This document shows, piece by piece, positions 28,387 to 37,685 of a stretch of DNA of 64,000 nt (positions are counted from its first letter, which is position 1; each line of letters begins with the position of its first letter). A program made the position numbers and the translations under genes. The notes under the pieces are model-generated. The model had not been told where the DNA came from and made no database searches. It saw nothing but the letters and a program-made list of their open reading frames with translations. The stretch spans positions 434,001 to 498,000 of the forward strand of contig NC_014759.1 in NCBI RefSeq assembly GCF_000183425.1. Direction: 5' to 3'. The DNA is from Marivirga tractuosa DSM 4126 (GTDB lineage Bacteria > Bacteroidota > Bacteroidia > Cytophagales > Cyclobacteriaceae).

Positions 28387-30463
28387 GTTGCACTTCGGAA
28401 TCTCTAAATTTTTCTCCAACTATATTTTTGTACTTACATTAATTGTAGCAACATGTTATAATATTTTTATTAATACTGCAGTTGCACAAAACAATCAAGT
28501 TGTACAAGTAAAAGCATTCTCCGAAAACCTAAACCCTTATCCTAATCTCAGCCTTTCGATCAATAAAGGTGATTATGTAGATCTTAACGAGAGTGGGGTA
28601 GCGTTTGTCAGCTTGTTATCAACTGATATACCCATTCAATCTATCAAACTAAAAGATGAAAGCCTAGAAGTAGCCTCTTGGAATTTAAGCAAAGGCATAT
28701 TGGAAATTACTATTAGAAAAAAGAGTTATATAGAAAAGAGAATTAAGGTAGTGGATAAAAACGGGATAGGAGTAGCTAATATAGAGGTTCAGTATTCTGG
28801 TAATAAAAACATTTCAAAGAAGACAGATGGAGATGGGGTAATTAGTATTCCACTAGCCTTGAATGAGAAAATTCAAAAAACCGAGCAATTTAAAATTCCT
28901 GGATATAGTATTAGAGAGTTTAAAAATCAAGACATCGCCATTATTACTGTCGAAAAGATTCAATTAAAAGTTCAAGAGCCCAAATTACCAACTGTTGAAT
29001 TAAAATCTGATCAGATAGAAAAAGATAATAAGACAGATGTATTACTTCAAAAAATTGATACGATTACTTCAATCAGAGTCTTTTATGATATATTAAACAA
29101 AGTAAGTAAAGACCACATAAATCAAGAAGAGCAAACAAAATTAGACCAAAAATTTGATGAATTATTGAATGAATTACAAGCTGGGAATCTGTCAGAGTCC
29201 AATGATTTCTTGGACCAAATTTCCGACAGTACAGGAGTAGAAAAAGACATTGATAGAATCTTTCAGCAAGTGAAAAGAGACAATGCCAGCATGTCCCAAA
29301 AGAGGATTGTTTTAGAGGAGAAAATTCAATTGGTTATTGATAAGCTCAATGTCGGATTTGAGAATATGACCGAAGAATCAAAGACCAATTTACTGAACGA
29401 AATCCAGGAGCTTGAAAATATATTGGAAAACAATAAAAGTGAATTTAATGAAAGTCTTAATTCTTATTTGACTGTGATTAATGAACTAAAAAGAAGATTT
29501 TTTGATCTGCAAGAATTAGAAAATAAGCTGTCAGAAAGTGAACGTGAAAGAATACGAGAAAGAAGAATATATCAACAGAGGCTAATCCTAACGATTGCGG
29601 TTGCCCTGATCTTCGCCTTATTAATTGTCCTGCTTTTCTATTTCCGTTCTAAACTGAAAAAACAGCAAAGAGAATTGATCGAGGCCAATACAGTGGTAAA
29701 GCTCACCAATGAGAACTTGGAAAATATAGTAATGGAGCGTACCTACCTATTGAATAAAACATTTAGAGAACTTGATACAGTATTGTACAAAGCATCTCAT
29801 GATTTGCGCGCACCACTTAGTTCAATTGCCGGCATAAGTGACCTCATTAGCCGAGAGACTAATAATAAAGAGCTTACAGGCCTTTTGGTGAAAACCAATA
29901 GAAGTATGGATAAACTACTTAAGAAATTGAGTACCATTAGTGAAATACATCAACCTGGGGACTTTGAGGAGATTGACCTTGAATTCATTTGCAATGATGT
30001 AATTTCTGCATTTAAGACGGTTATACTAGATCGTGGTATTGAGCTTAAGGTAAATATTGCGTTAGAAAATAAGGTGCTTAGTATTTACAAGTTGATTGAG
30101 GTAATTGTCTATCATTTATTGGAAAATGCATTATTTTTCTGCTGGATAAATAATGAACAAACTGGCAAGGTGGAATTGGATGTTCATATGATTAATGATA
30201 TGATTGAAATTAATATCAAAGATAATGGAATAGGAGTTGAAAGAGATATCCAACATAAAATATTTGAGATGTTTTATGTTGGAAACGAGCTTTCAAATGG
30301 GAATGGGCTAGGGCTTTATATAGTTCAAAAGTCTGTAGATTTATTAAATGGAAAAGTAACAGTTTCATCAGAAGACAAACAGAATACTATTTTTAGTGTA
30401 CAATTACCGGTCAAAGGAGGAGGGAGTAATACGTTGGAGTTTTTGAGCAGTCTTAATGCTTAG
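28379..30463 (+). CDS. Sensor histidine kinase of the adhesin operon
   Basis: 694 residues. N-terminal signal/anchor (about 12-37), an extracytoplasmic part with a carboxypeptidase-regulatory-like module (about 110-190, VVDKNGIGVANIEVQYSG), a long coiled coil (about 190-395), one membrane helix (about 400-423, LILTIAVALIFALLIVLLFY), a second coiled coil, then the kinase core. H-box KASHDLRAPLSSIAGISDL (His about 473), N-box VYHLLENALFF, G1 DNGIGV, G2 NGLGLYIV. No response regulator follows. Placement after the adhesin export genes suggests that it senses their state or periplasmic partner; this is inference. Confidence 0.88.
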   Translation: MNKLHFGISKFFSNYIFVLTLIVATCYNIFINTAVAQNNQVVQVKAFSENLNPYPNLSLSINKGDYVDLNESGVAFVSLLSTDIPIQSIKLKDESLEVASWNLSKGILEITIRKKSYIEKRIKVVDKNGIGVANIEVQYSGNKNISKKTDGDGVISIPLALNEKIQKTEQFKIPGYSIREFKNQDIAIITVEKIQLKVQEPKLPTVELKSDQIEKDNKTDVLLQKIDTITSIRVFYDILNKVSKDHINQEEQTKLDQKFDELLNELQAGNLSESNDFLDQISDSTGVEKDIDRIFQQVKRDNASMSQKRIVLEEKIQLVIDKLNVGFENMTEESKTNLLNEIQELENILENNKSEFNESLNSYLTVINELKRRFFDLQELENKLSESERERIRERRIYQQRLILTIAVALIFALLIVLLFYFRSKLKKQQRELIEANTVVKLTNENLENIVMERTYLLNKTFRELDTVLYKASHDLRAPLSSIAGISDLISRETNNKELTGLLVKTNRSMDKLLKKLSTISEIHQPGDFEEIDLEFICNDVISAFKTVILDRGIELKVNIALENKVLSIYKLIEVIVYHLLENALFFCWINNEQTGKVELDVHMINDMIEINIKDNGIGVERDIQHKIFEMFYVGNELSNGNGLGLYIVQKSVDLLNGKVTVSSEDKQNTIFSVQLPVKGGGSNTLEFLSSLNA

Positions 30464-30617
30464 TAATATCCAAAGGTCTTTTGTGAGGTTTTTATAGCTG
30501 TTCTTAGAAAATTTACTTTGTCAATAAACCAGAAATTCAGAATAAAATTCACTATTCCAACTGATTCCTCAACATATACAGTTATTTTTAAATCTTGAAG
30601 ATAATCAATTTAGTAGT

Positions 30618-30869
30618 ATGTTTGAAGGTTACGATTTCCCTAAATCTCTAGATGAAGAAAAGTTTGAAGCTTGGCTTCAATCAGGCAGAAACAGTAAAAT
30701 AGGATACAAATACATGCTGATCATCTGGGACAACTATGATGATGATTACCAAGCCGTTTATGTAGAAGAAAGAGAAAGTATTCAAAGATATGAACGCTAT
30801 GAAAGTTCTACGGGTAGGGAATCCTTAGTGGCAGCTTATGATTTGTATTCGGAAAGTAGGGTAAGTTAG
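30618..30869 (+). CDS. Small acidic protein of unknown function
   Basis: 83 residues, rich in Tyr, Asp and Glu (YMLIIWDNYDDDYQAVYVEE), no membrane segment. No family recognised. It ends 1 bp before the flavoprotein gene start, so the two are cotranscribed and may work together. Confidence 0.6.
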   Translation: MFEGYDFPKSLDEEKFEAWLQSGRNSKIGYKYMLIIWDNYDDDYQAVYVEERESIQRYERYESSTGRESLVAAYDLYSESRVS

Positions 30870-30870
30870 T

Positions 30871-32106
30871 ATGAAAGATGTAAGCTTTGATTTTGATCTG
30901 ATCATTGTTGGTGCTGGACCTGCTGGTTTTGCATGTGCCTATGAGCTAAAAAATCCGAATTTGAAAATTGCTATTTTAGATCAAGGCACATTCCCACGTG
31001 ATAAAATCTGTGGAGATGCCCTAAGTGCTGATGTAGTCAATCAGCTCTATAGAATGGATCAGGCATTAGGAGAGAAGTTTGAAAACTTTGCTCAAAAAAT
31101 AGATTCTCATGGCGTTCGATTTGTTGCCCCAAATCACACTTCTTTAGATATCAATTACCAAAATCCTAATCATGGAAATGCAGCAGGCTATATAAGCAAA
31201 CGATTAGATTTTGATTATTTCCTCATTCAAAAGATTGAAAATCAACCAAATGTTAAAATTTTTCAGACTGAAAAAGTATTAGACATTTCAAGATCACTCG
31301 ATGGAATTGAAGTAAAAACCAATAAAAGACAGCTGACGGCTCAAATGATAATTGGTGCTGATGGAGCTCATTCTATAGTGAATAGAAAATTGGGTAATAT
31401 TAAAATAGAGAAAGACCACTATTGTGCAGGGATTAGACAATATTATGAAGGCGTTACGGGTTTTCATAAGGATCAACATATAGAACTTCATTTTTACAAA
31501 GAACTCTTGCCCGGCTATTTTTGGATATTTCCTTTGCCCAACGGACAAGCTAACGTAGGATTAGGCATGCTTTCCAGCGAAGTAAGTAAAAAGAAAATCG
31601 ATTTGAAAAAGGCTTTGGCTGATCTTATTTTATCCAAACCACATTTAAAAGACCGCTTTAAGAATTCAATAGCTTTGGAAAAACCACAAGGCTTTGGTTT
31701 ACCCATTGGCTCCAAAAAGAGACCTATTTCAGGGGAGCGCTTTTTATTGTTGGGTGATGCTGCGAGTTTAATTGATCCTTTTACTGGAGAAGGAATAGGA
31801 AACGCCTTAAGAAGCGGAAGAATTGCTTCAGAGTATATTGTTAAAGCATTTGAAAAACAGGACTTTACTTCTCATTCGCTCAAGCTATATGATAATATGG
31901 TTTACCACAAGATGTGGAATGAATTACGGATAAGCAGACAAATGCAAAAGCTATTGCGTTATCCTAAACTCTTCAATTTTGTAGTGAATAAAGCTAATAG
32001 TAATTCCTCAGTCCGAACCTTGCTTACCTCTATGTTAGATAATGTGGATTTGAAAAGAGAATTGGTGAAGCCAGGTTTTTATGTGAAGCTTTTGTTTGGA
32101 GGGTAG
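30871..32106 (+). CDS. Geranylgeranyl-reductase-family FAD-dependent oxidoreductase
   Basis: 411 residues. The FAD-binding Rossmann motif is DLIIVGAGPAGFACAYEL (about residues 9-26), followed by FPRDKICGDALSADVV, the conserved region of this family, and the second FAD motif LLGDAASLIDPFTGEGIGNAL (in two parts, about 291-311). Members reduce isoprenoid double bonds or act as menaquinone- or lipid-modifying reductases. The exact substrate is not deducible. Starts 1 bp after the small acidic gene. Confidence 0.88.
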   Translation: MKDVSFDFDLIIVGAGPAGFACAYELKNPNLKIAILDQGTFPRDKICGDALSADVVNQLYRMDQALGEKFENFAQKIDSHGVRFVAPNHTSLDINYQNPNHGNAAGYISKRLDFDYFLIQKIENQPNVKIFQTEKVLDISRSLDGIEVKTNKRQLTAQMIIGADGAHSIVNRKLGNIKIEKDHYCAGIRQYYEGVTGFHKDQHIELHFYKELLPGYFWIFPLPNGQANVGLGMLSSEVSKKKIDLKKALADLILSKPHLKDRFKNSIALEKPQGFGLPIGSKKRPISGERFLLLGDAASLIDPFTGEGIGNALRSGRIASEYIVKAFEKQDFTSHSLKLYDNMVYHKMWNELRISRQMQKLLRYPKLFNFVVNKANSNSSVRTLLTSMLDNVDLKRELVKPGFYVKLLFGG

Positions 32107-32208
32107 TAAGAATTTCGGATTGCTTACACAAACATCTTTAATATTAAATTATAATAAATTTTACTATACTTGTAAGCAATTGATTATTAATTCCTAAACC
32201 ATATAAAA

Positions 32209-35200
32209 ATGCCTACATCTATTCCTAAAGTTCTGCTACTATTATGCCTAACGCTTGTTGTAAACATTTCATCTAATGCACAGTCAACTTTAAATGATAT
32301 ACACAAAGAAGCAGCTAAAGGCTTAAAACTTCGTGAAATTGGACCCTCCGTAATGGGTGGAAGAATTTCAGATATTATTGTAAATCCTCAGGATAAAAAC
32401 AACTGGTATGTTGCGGTCGGTTCGGGTGGATTGTGGAAAACGACTAATAGCGGTATCACCTGGCAAGCCGTATTTGATGATCAACCCTCATACTCCATAG
32501 GATGTGTTGCGATGGATCCTAACAACCCCAATGTGATTTGGGTAGGAACAGGTGAAAATGTAAGTGGTCGGCATGTCGGCTATGGAGATGGCGTCTACAA
32601 AAGTTTAAATGGGGGCCAGACCTGGCAACGAATGGGGCTGGAGAAATCCGAACATATCGGTAGAATTTTAATTGACCCACGAAACAGTGATATCGTGTTT
32701 GTGGCAGCAGAAGGCCCACTTTGGTCTTCTGGTGGAGATCGAGGACTTTACAGGTCAAACGATGGTGGAAAAACATGGAATCAAACATTAAAAATTGGTG
32801 AGAATACAGGAATTACTGATATAGAATTTGACCCTTCCAATCCAGATGTGCTATATGCTGCAGCTTATGAGCGCAGAAGACGTACATGGTCATTTCTAGC
32901 AGGAGGAGCAAAATCAGGAATATATAAGTCTACTGATAATGGCATTAGCTGGAAACAAGTGAAGACAGGTTTACCTTCTGGTGATAAAGGTAAAATTGGA
33001 TTGGCTGTTACTCCTGCTGACCCACAAGTTGTATATGCCACAATTGAAGCTAATGATAAGGAAAAAGGGTTCTACCGTTCAGATGACAAGGGAGAAAGTT
33101 GGACCAAAAGGAATAGTTATATTTCTGGAGGTACCGGTCCACATTATTATCAAGAAATTGAGGCTTCTCCCGTAAATCCTGACTTAGTTTACCAGATGGA
33201 TGTGTTTTTGCATGTGACTAAGGATGGCGGAAAGACATTTGACTATCTTGGAACTGGTAGAGAAAAGCACAGTGATAATCATGCGCTATGGATTGATCCA
33301 GATAATGGAAAACACCTCATTGCTGGTTCTGATGGAGGCTTATATGAAACCTTTGATCAAGGATTAGGCTGGAGACATTTTTCAAATTTACCCATCTCAC
33401 AGTTTTATAAGATCGCACTAGATAATGCAGAGCCCTTTTTCAATGTGGTGGTAGGAGCTCAGGATTTAGGTACCCTAATTGGCCCATCGAGAACCACCAA
33501 TGTAGAGGGGGTTCGTAATCAAGACTGGTATGTGCCTTTAGGTGCTGATGGCTATGATTGCGCATTTGATCCTGTAGATCCGAATATAGTCTATATGGAG
33601 ATTCAGAATGGACTTTTGTTTCGTTTGGACAGACGCACAGAAGAAGTAATGATGATTCAGCCGCAGCCAGCGCCTGGCGATGCTCCAGAGCGTTACAATT
33701 GGGATAGCCCTGTGCTCATCAGCCCACATGACCATAAAACATTATACTTTGGCTCACAGCGATTATGGAAAAGTAATGACAGGGGGAATTCATGGACTTC
33801 CGTAAGTGGTGATTTAACCACCAACGTAAATCGCTACAAATTAAAAATGAAGGACAATGTACCCAGCGTAGATGCATTATATGACAATGGCGCCATGTCT
33901 AATTTTGCTACACTCACTTCCATTTCAGAATCTCCATTAAAAGAAGGATTACTGTATACCGGATCGGATGATGGGCTTATTCATATTAGTGATGATGGTG
34001 GGCAAAATTGGCGAAAAGCTCAAAGTCTTCCCAAAGTTCCTGAATTATCATTTATAAACGATGTTGAAGCATCAAAACATGATGAAAATGTAGTTTTTGC
34101 TGCTGCAGATGCTCATAAGACAGGTGATTACACTACTTATTTGTTTACAAGCAATGATAAGGGAAAGTCGTGGCAATCAATAAAGGGTGATTTACCAGCT
34201 AATACCATCGTTTGGATGATTAAACAAGACCATATTGATCGAAACCTTTTATTCATTGGAACAGAATATGGTATATATTATTCACCAAATAAGGGGACAA
34301 ATTGGATCAAACTTGGAGCAGGAGTACCAACTATTCCTTTTAGAGATATAGAACTACATGAACGTGATAATGATCTTGTAGGTGCTTCATTTGGTAGAGG
34401 GGTTTTTGTACTTGACGATTATTCAAGTTTAAGAGAAGCATCAAAAGTAACAAATAGCAATACTAATTCATTATTTCCAGTGAGAGATGCATGGTGGTAT
34501 GTACCGAACGTACCAATGCAAGCCAAGGGCAATCCTACTGCTGGCTCTTCAAAATATACTGCTCCAAATCCACCATATGGGGCATTGTTAACATATTATA
34601 TTGCTGATATCCCAAAGACTACACAACAGAAAAGGCGAGAGAAAGAAAAAGAATTGCAAGAGCAAGGAGCAGATATCCCTTTTCCAGGTTGGGACAAGCT
34701 GAAATCAGAATCCTTGGAAGACGAGCCTAAAGTAATGGTTTTAATCACTGATAAAAATGGTAATGCAGTACGGTGGTTGAAAGGAAATGCAAGCAAAGGC
34801 CTTCATCGCATAAATTGGGATTTGAGATTGCCAGCTCCAAATCCAATAAACCTTACTACACCATCATTTCAACCACCATGGGCTGGTTCACCAGAAGGGC
34901 CAATGGTAGCACCAGGTCAATACAATGCTCAACTGTATGTGATAGAAGATGGAGAGCTAAAAGTACAAGGAGAACCACAGCAATTCATGGTTAAACCTAC
35001 ACCTGCAGTAAAAGCTGATATTAACTATGAGGAGCTTGCAGCTTTTACACAAAAAACTGCGGATCTATCTAAAAGGGTAAGAGCTGCTGGAAATAAATTG
35101 GGCGAAATTAGTAATCAATTAAAGCATATGGAGGAAGCCTTAGTACAGACATCCGATTTGGATCCTGAGTTATTTGAGCAGTTGAAAAGCTTGAAAATTA

Positions 35201-35484
35201 CAACAGCCAGTTTACGTGAAGCTCTTTATGGAAATGCAATAAGATCAAGTAAAGATGAACCTAATGAGCCTCATGTCAGCAGTAGAATAGGAAGTGTAAT
35301 GTATGGGCATTGGAATACAACTCAGCTACCAACTGAAACACAGAAAAAAAGTATTGAATTGGCTGCAAAAGAGCTTGAACAATTTTATGAGAGTTTCCAG
35401 ACCTTTTCAAGTGAATTATCTTCATTTGAAAAGGCTCTCCAAAAAGCAGGAGCACCTTATACACCGGGAAGAAAAATTGATTAG
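32209..35484 (+). CDS. Secreted VPS10/sortilin-like BNR-repeat protein
   Basis: 1091 residues with signal peptide (PKVLLLLCLTLVVNISSNAQ). Two beta-propeller regions are built from BNR/Asp-box motifs such as GGLWKTTNSGITWQAV, GVYKSLNGGQTWQRM, GLYRSNDGGKTWNQ, GIYKSTDNGISWKQV and HISDDGGQNWRKA. A C-terminal ~280 residues contain Pro-rich and helical parts (KVMVLITDKNGNAVRWLKG). The family is often named glycosyl hydrolase or WD40/YVTN-like, but catalytic proof is lacking. No T9SS sorting domain is seen, so it is probably periplasmic. It is monocistronic, with a hairpin 51 bp after the stop. Confidence 0.88.
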   Translation: MPTSIPKVLLLLCLTLVVNISSNAQSTLNDIHKEAAKGLKLREIGPSVMGGRISDIIVNPQDKNNWYVAVGSGGLWKTTNSGITWQAVFDDQPSYSIGCVAMDPNNPNVIWVGTGENVSGRHVGYGDGVYKSLNGGQTWQRMGLEKSEHIGRILIDPRNSDIVFVAAEGPLWSSGGDRGLYRSNDGGKTWNQTLKIGENTGITDIEFDPSNPDVLYAAAYERRRRTWSFLAGGAKSGIYKSTDNGISWKQVKTGLPSGDKGKIGLAVTPADPQVVYATIEANDKEKGFYRSDDKGESWTKRNSYISGGTGPHYYQEIEASPVNPDLVYQMDVFLHVTKDGGKTFDYLGTGREKHSDNHALWIDPDNGKHLIAGSDGGLYETFDQGLGWRHFSNLPISQFYKIALDNAEPFFNVVVGAQDLGTLIGPSRTTNVEGVRNQDWYVPLGADGYDCAFDPVDPNIVYMEIQNGLLFRLDRRTEEVMMIQPQPAPGDAPERYNWDSPVLISPHDHKTLYFGSQRLWKSNDRGNSWTSVSGDLTTNVNRYKLKMKDNVPSVDALYDNGAMSNFATLTSISESPLKEGLLYTGSDDGLIHISDDGGQNWRKAQSLPKVPELSFINDVEASKHDENVVFAAADAHKTGDYTTYLFTSNDKGKSWQSIKGDLPANTIVWMIKQDHIDRNLLFIGTEYGIYYSPNKGTNWIKLGAGVPTIPFRDIELHERDNDLVGASFGRGVFVLDDYSSLREASKVTNSNTNSLFPVRDAWWYVPNVPMQAKGNPTAGSSKYTAPNPPYGALLTYYIADIPKTTQQKRREKEKELQEQGADIPFPGWDKLKSESLEDEPKVMVLITDKNGNAVRWLKGNASKGLHRINWDLRLPAPNPINLTTPSFQPPWAGSPEGPMVAPGQYNAQLYVIEDGELKVQGEPQQFMVKPTPAVKADINYEELAAFTQKTADLSKRVRAAGNKLGEISNQLKHMEEALVQTSDLDPELFEQLKSLKITTASLREALYGNAIRSSKDEPNEPHVSSRIGSVMYGHWNTTQLPTETQKKSIELAAKELEQFYESFQTFSSELSSFEKALQKAGAPYTPGRKID

Positions 35485-35535
35485 ATTTTTCTGCTAGCTC
35501 ATGCCTGACGATGTTGATGGAAAGTAACTATAAAC

Positions 35536-35573
35536 CTGCAGTTCCTAAACGCTATTTAGTTTAGGAACTGCAG
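35536..35573 (+). terminator. Hairpin terminator after the BNR-repeat gene
   Basis: 35536-35550 (CTGCAGTTCCTAAAC) is an exact reverse complement of 35559-35573, loop of 8 nt. It lies 51 bp past the stop at 35484. The tail is A/T-rich rather than a pure T run, so termination is likely but not certain. Confidence 0.6.
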
Positions 35574-35764
35574 ATAATTTCACAGGAGTTTAATCTTATA
35601 GAATGCTTTTAATAAATAAAATTACATTGAAAAATTAATTTCAAATCTAATTAAGCTTTCAAAGGAAATAATTTTCTAATTTAGTTAATGCTAAAAGTCA
35701 GTTTTTATCGGACAATGCGTTTTTCAAAACGCTCTAATTGTATCTAATCAATCACAACACAATC

Positions 35765-36421
35765 ATGGCAGAAGCAAGTATACATTTATCTTATCTGCGC
35801 CTCAGGAGACTGATCGGCATTTGCGGATTGGCTTTACCAATATCGGCTGTTATCGTTACAGGAAATATTTTACCTTCAATCAGTCACTATTTCTATTCTA
35901 CTGCTAACATATTGTTTGTAGGTATATTGTCAATTTTAGGCGTATTTTTGATCTCCTATAGAGGATATGATCAAGAAGAAGAATTAATTTCAGATAATCT
36001 GGCCACGACCATCGGTGGCATGGCTATCTTGTTAGTAGTCATTATTCCAGGTAAATATGTATGGACAGACTTTCCTCTTGATTGGAATTATAGTGCTAAT
36101 TGCCCTACATTTTATTGCACGGACGAAGGCTCTGTTTTTAGAGTAATTCATTTTGTGGCAGCTGGTGTTTTCTTTCTCGCAATGAGCTGGTTAAGCATTT
36201 TTAATTTTACCAAAAGTAGCAATGCTAAAGCCAATAAAGTCTACGTAATTTGTGGAATAGGCATCTTTGTCATTATCTTAATTACTGTACTAGTAGAATT
36301 GATTCTAAAACTTAATACCTCTGAGTATTTTATTTTTATAGTAGAGTGCTTGATGTTACTGCTGTTTGCTATTAGTTGGTTGGTGAAAGGAAAAGCTTTG
36401 AGGAACGGGATTGAAAAGTGA
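35765..36421 (+). CDS. Polytopic membrane protein of unknown function
   Basis: 218 residues from ATG 35765 (MAEASIHLSYLRLRRLIGIC); an in-frame start at 35738 would add nine residues. Six hydrophobic helices are visible (about 14-33, 44-63, 82-100, 128-148, 161-181, 188-208). A conserved-looking loop FYSTANILFVG and the segment CPTFYCTDEGSVFRVIHF lie between them. No transporter or enzyme signature recognised. Confidence 0.75.
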   Translation: MAEASIHLSYLRLRRLIGICGLALPISAVIVTGNILPSISHYFYSTANILFVGILSILGVFLISYRGYDQEEELISDNLATTIGGMAILLVVIIPGKYVWTDFPLDWNYSANCPTFYCTDEGSVFRVIHFVAAGVFFLAMSWLSIFNFTKSSNAKANKVYVICGIGIFVIILITVLVELILKLNTSEYFIFIVECLMLLLFAISWLVKGKALRNGIEK

Positions 36422-36550
36422 TGATTTTTAAATATGTGCGAGACTTTTTTGGGGAATACTAATTTCTAAACACACTCCATTTATTTAATTAAGAATACAA
36501 AATAGGTAAGTTAAGTAGGATTTCAATTAGGATTAGGTGGAAATAAAAAA

Positions 36551-36565
36551 GCTCCACTAGGGAGC
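36551..36565 (-). terminator. Rho-independent terminator of the fasciclin gene
   Basis: On the minus strand, GCTCC-CTAGT-GGAGC followed by six T lies 29 bp beyond the fasciclin stop codon. This is a compact intrinsic terminator. Confidence 0.75.
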
Positions 36566-36593
36566 CCTTCTAATTACAAACTTTCGGAATTAA

Positions 36594-37172
36594 TTACTTT
36601 TTAGGAGGCATTATTACAGCATCAATCACATGTACCACCCCATTAGAAGCTTTTACATCAGCAGTTACCACATTGGCTCCATTTACTTTAACACCATCAG
36701 CCGTTTTGATAGTAACTTCAGCACCATTGACTGTCTTAGCTTTCATGCCGTCAGACAAATCTGTTGACATTACTTTTCCTGCTACTACGTGGTAAGTTAA
36801 AATAGAGGCAAGCTTCTCTTTGTTTTCAGGCTTCAATAAGTCTTCAAGCGTCCCTTCTGGTAATGCTTCAAATGCTGCATTTGTTGGAGCAAAAACCGTA
36901 AAAGGGCCGTCTCCTTGCAAAGTTTCTACTAATCCCCCAGCTTTAACTGCCGATACTAGTGTTGAAAGTGACTCAGTCTCCATAGCTAAAGCCACGATGT
37001 CTTTTGACTCTTCTTCAGCAGTAGCTTCTTTCTCTGCAGTCATCTCTTCTACAGCCATTTCTTCAGTGGTAGTCTCATTTTCATCTGTTTCTGCAGTTTT
37101 CGACTCTCCACCGCCACAAGATGCGAAAGTAAAGACAAAAGCTAGTGCGATTAAATAATTTAATTTTTTCAT
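36594..37172 (-). CDS. Fasciclin-domain lipoprotein
   Basis: 192 residues. The lipoprotein signal [19 protein letters not shown] has a lipobox with Cys at 19, followed by GGGES. A Glu/Thr/Ala-rich linker (about 24-60) leads to one FAS1 domain (about 62-190) with the H1 and H2 motifs [15 protein letters not shown] and [16 protein letters not shown], and [11 protein letters not shown] near the end. FAS1 domains mediate adhesion or ligand binding; here on the cell envelope. Monocistronic with its own terminator. Confidence 0.95.
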   Translation of the reverse strand: MKKLNYLIALAFVFTFASCGGGESKTAETDENETTTEEMAVEEMTAEKEATAEEESKDIVALAMETESLSTLVSAVKAGGLVETLQGDGPFTVFAPTNAAFEALPEGTLEDLLKPENKEKLASILTYHVVAGKVMSTDLSDGMKAKTVNGAEVTIKTADGVKVNGANVVTADVKASNGVVHVIDAVIMPPKK

Positions 37173-37276
37173 AGGAATAATTTTAGTTAGTGAAGCATAT
37201 AAAACTGTACTGATATCAATTTGTTTAGAATATTAAATTATCCCTTTTCATAGTATCGTTTTTTCATCTTTTAAAC

Positions 37277-37557
37277 AGGGCTTGCTTAAAAAGTCTCAAG
37301 TGCCTCATATACGGGCTAAGTGAAGGAGTATTGTAATACTTCGAGCTTTAGCCCGAGAAGTACCTGCCAGAGGCAGACAGGGATGAGGTGCTTGAGGCTA
37401 GAGCACTTGTAAATCAAATATTGATTTACAAGTGCAAACAATATGTAGTTTTAACTTAAAAAAGCTTGCACTTGCTGAAAAACTATTACTCAATAATCAT
37501 TGACAAAATACCTTAAATACTCATTTTTATTACGTATTCTGTTTTTAAGCAGGCCCT
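37277..37557. mobile_element. 281-bp inverted-repeat element with internal hairpins, third family
   Basis: The ends 37277-37292 (AGGGCTTGCTTAAAAA) and 37542-37557 (TTTTTAAGCAGGCCCT) are inverted repeats with one mismatch in 16. Inside are a nested imperfect palindrome (about 37295-37397, including CGGGCTAA/TTAGCCCG and AGTATT-GT-AATACT) and a perfect 15-bp hairpin with a 3-nt loop at 37403-37435. No gene inside. Looks like a MITE-type (miniature inverted-repeat) element. TAAA occurs just outside both ends, but a target duplication is not certain. The rest of the 37173-37685 gap is A/T-rich. Confidence 0.65.
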
Positions 37558-37685
37558 AAATAACTAGGAAAAATTGGACCCCTTTGATTTGAAATAAATG
37601 GATAAATCTTTTTCTTTTTGTCAGGCTCTTCATAAAGTAGTGAAGGGAGCCATCAAAAATATAGGATACAATGCTGTTAATCCTT

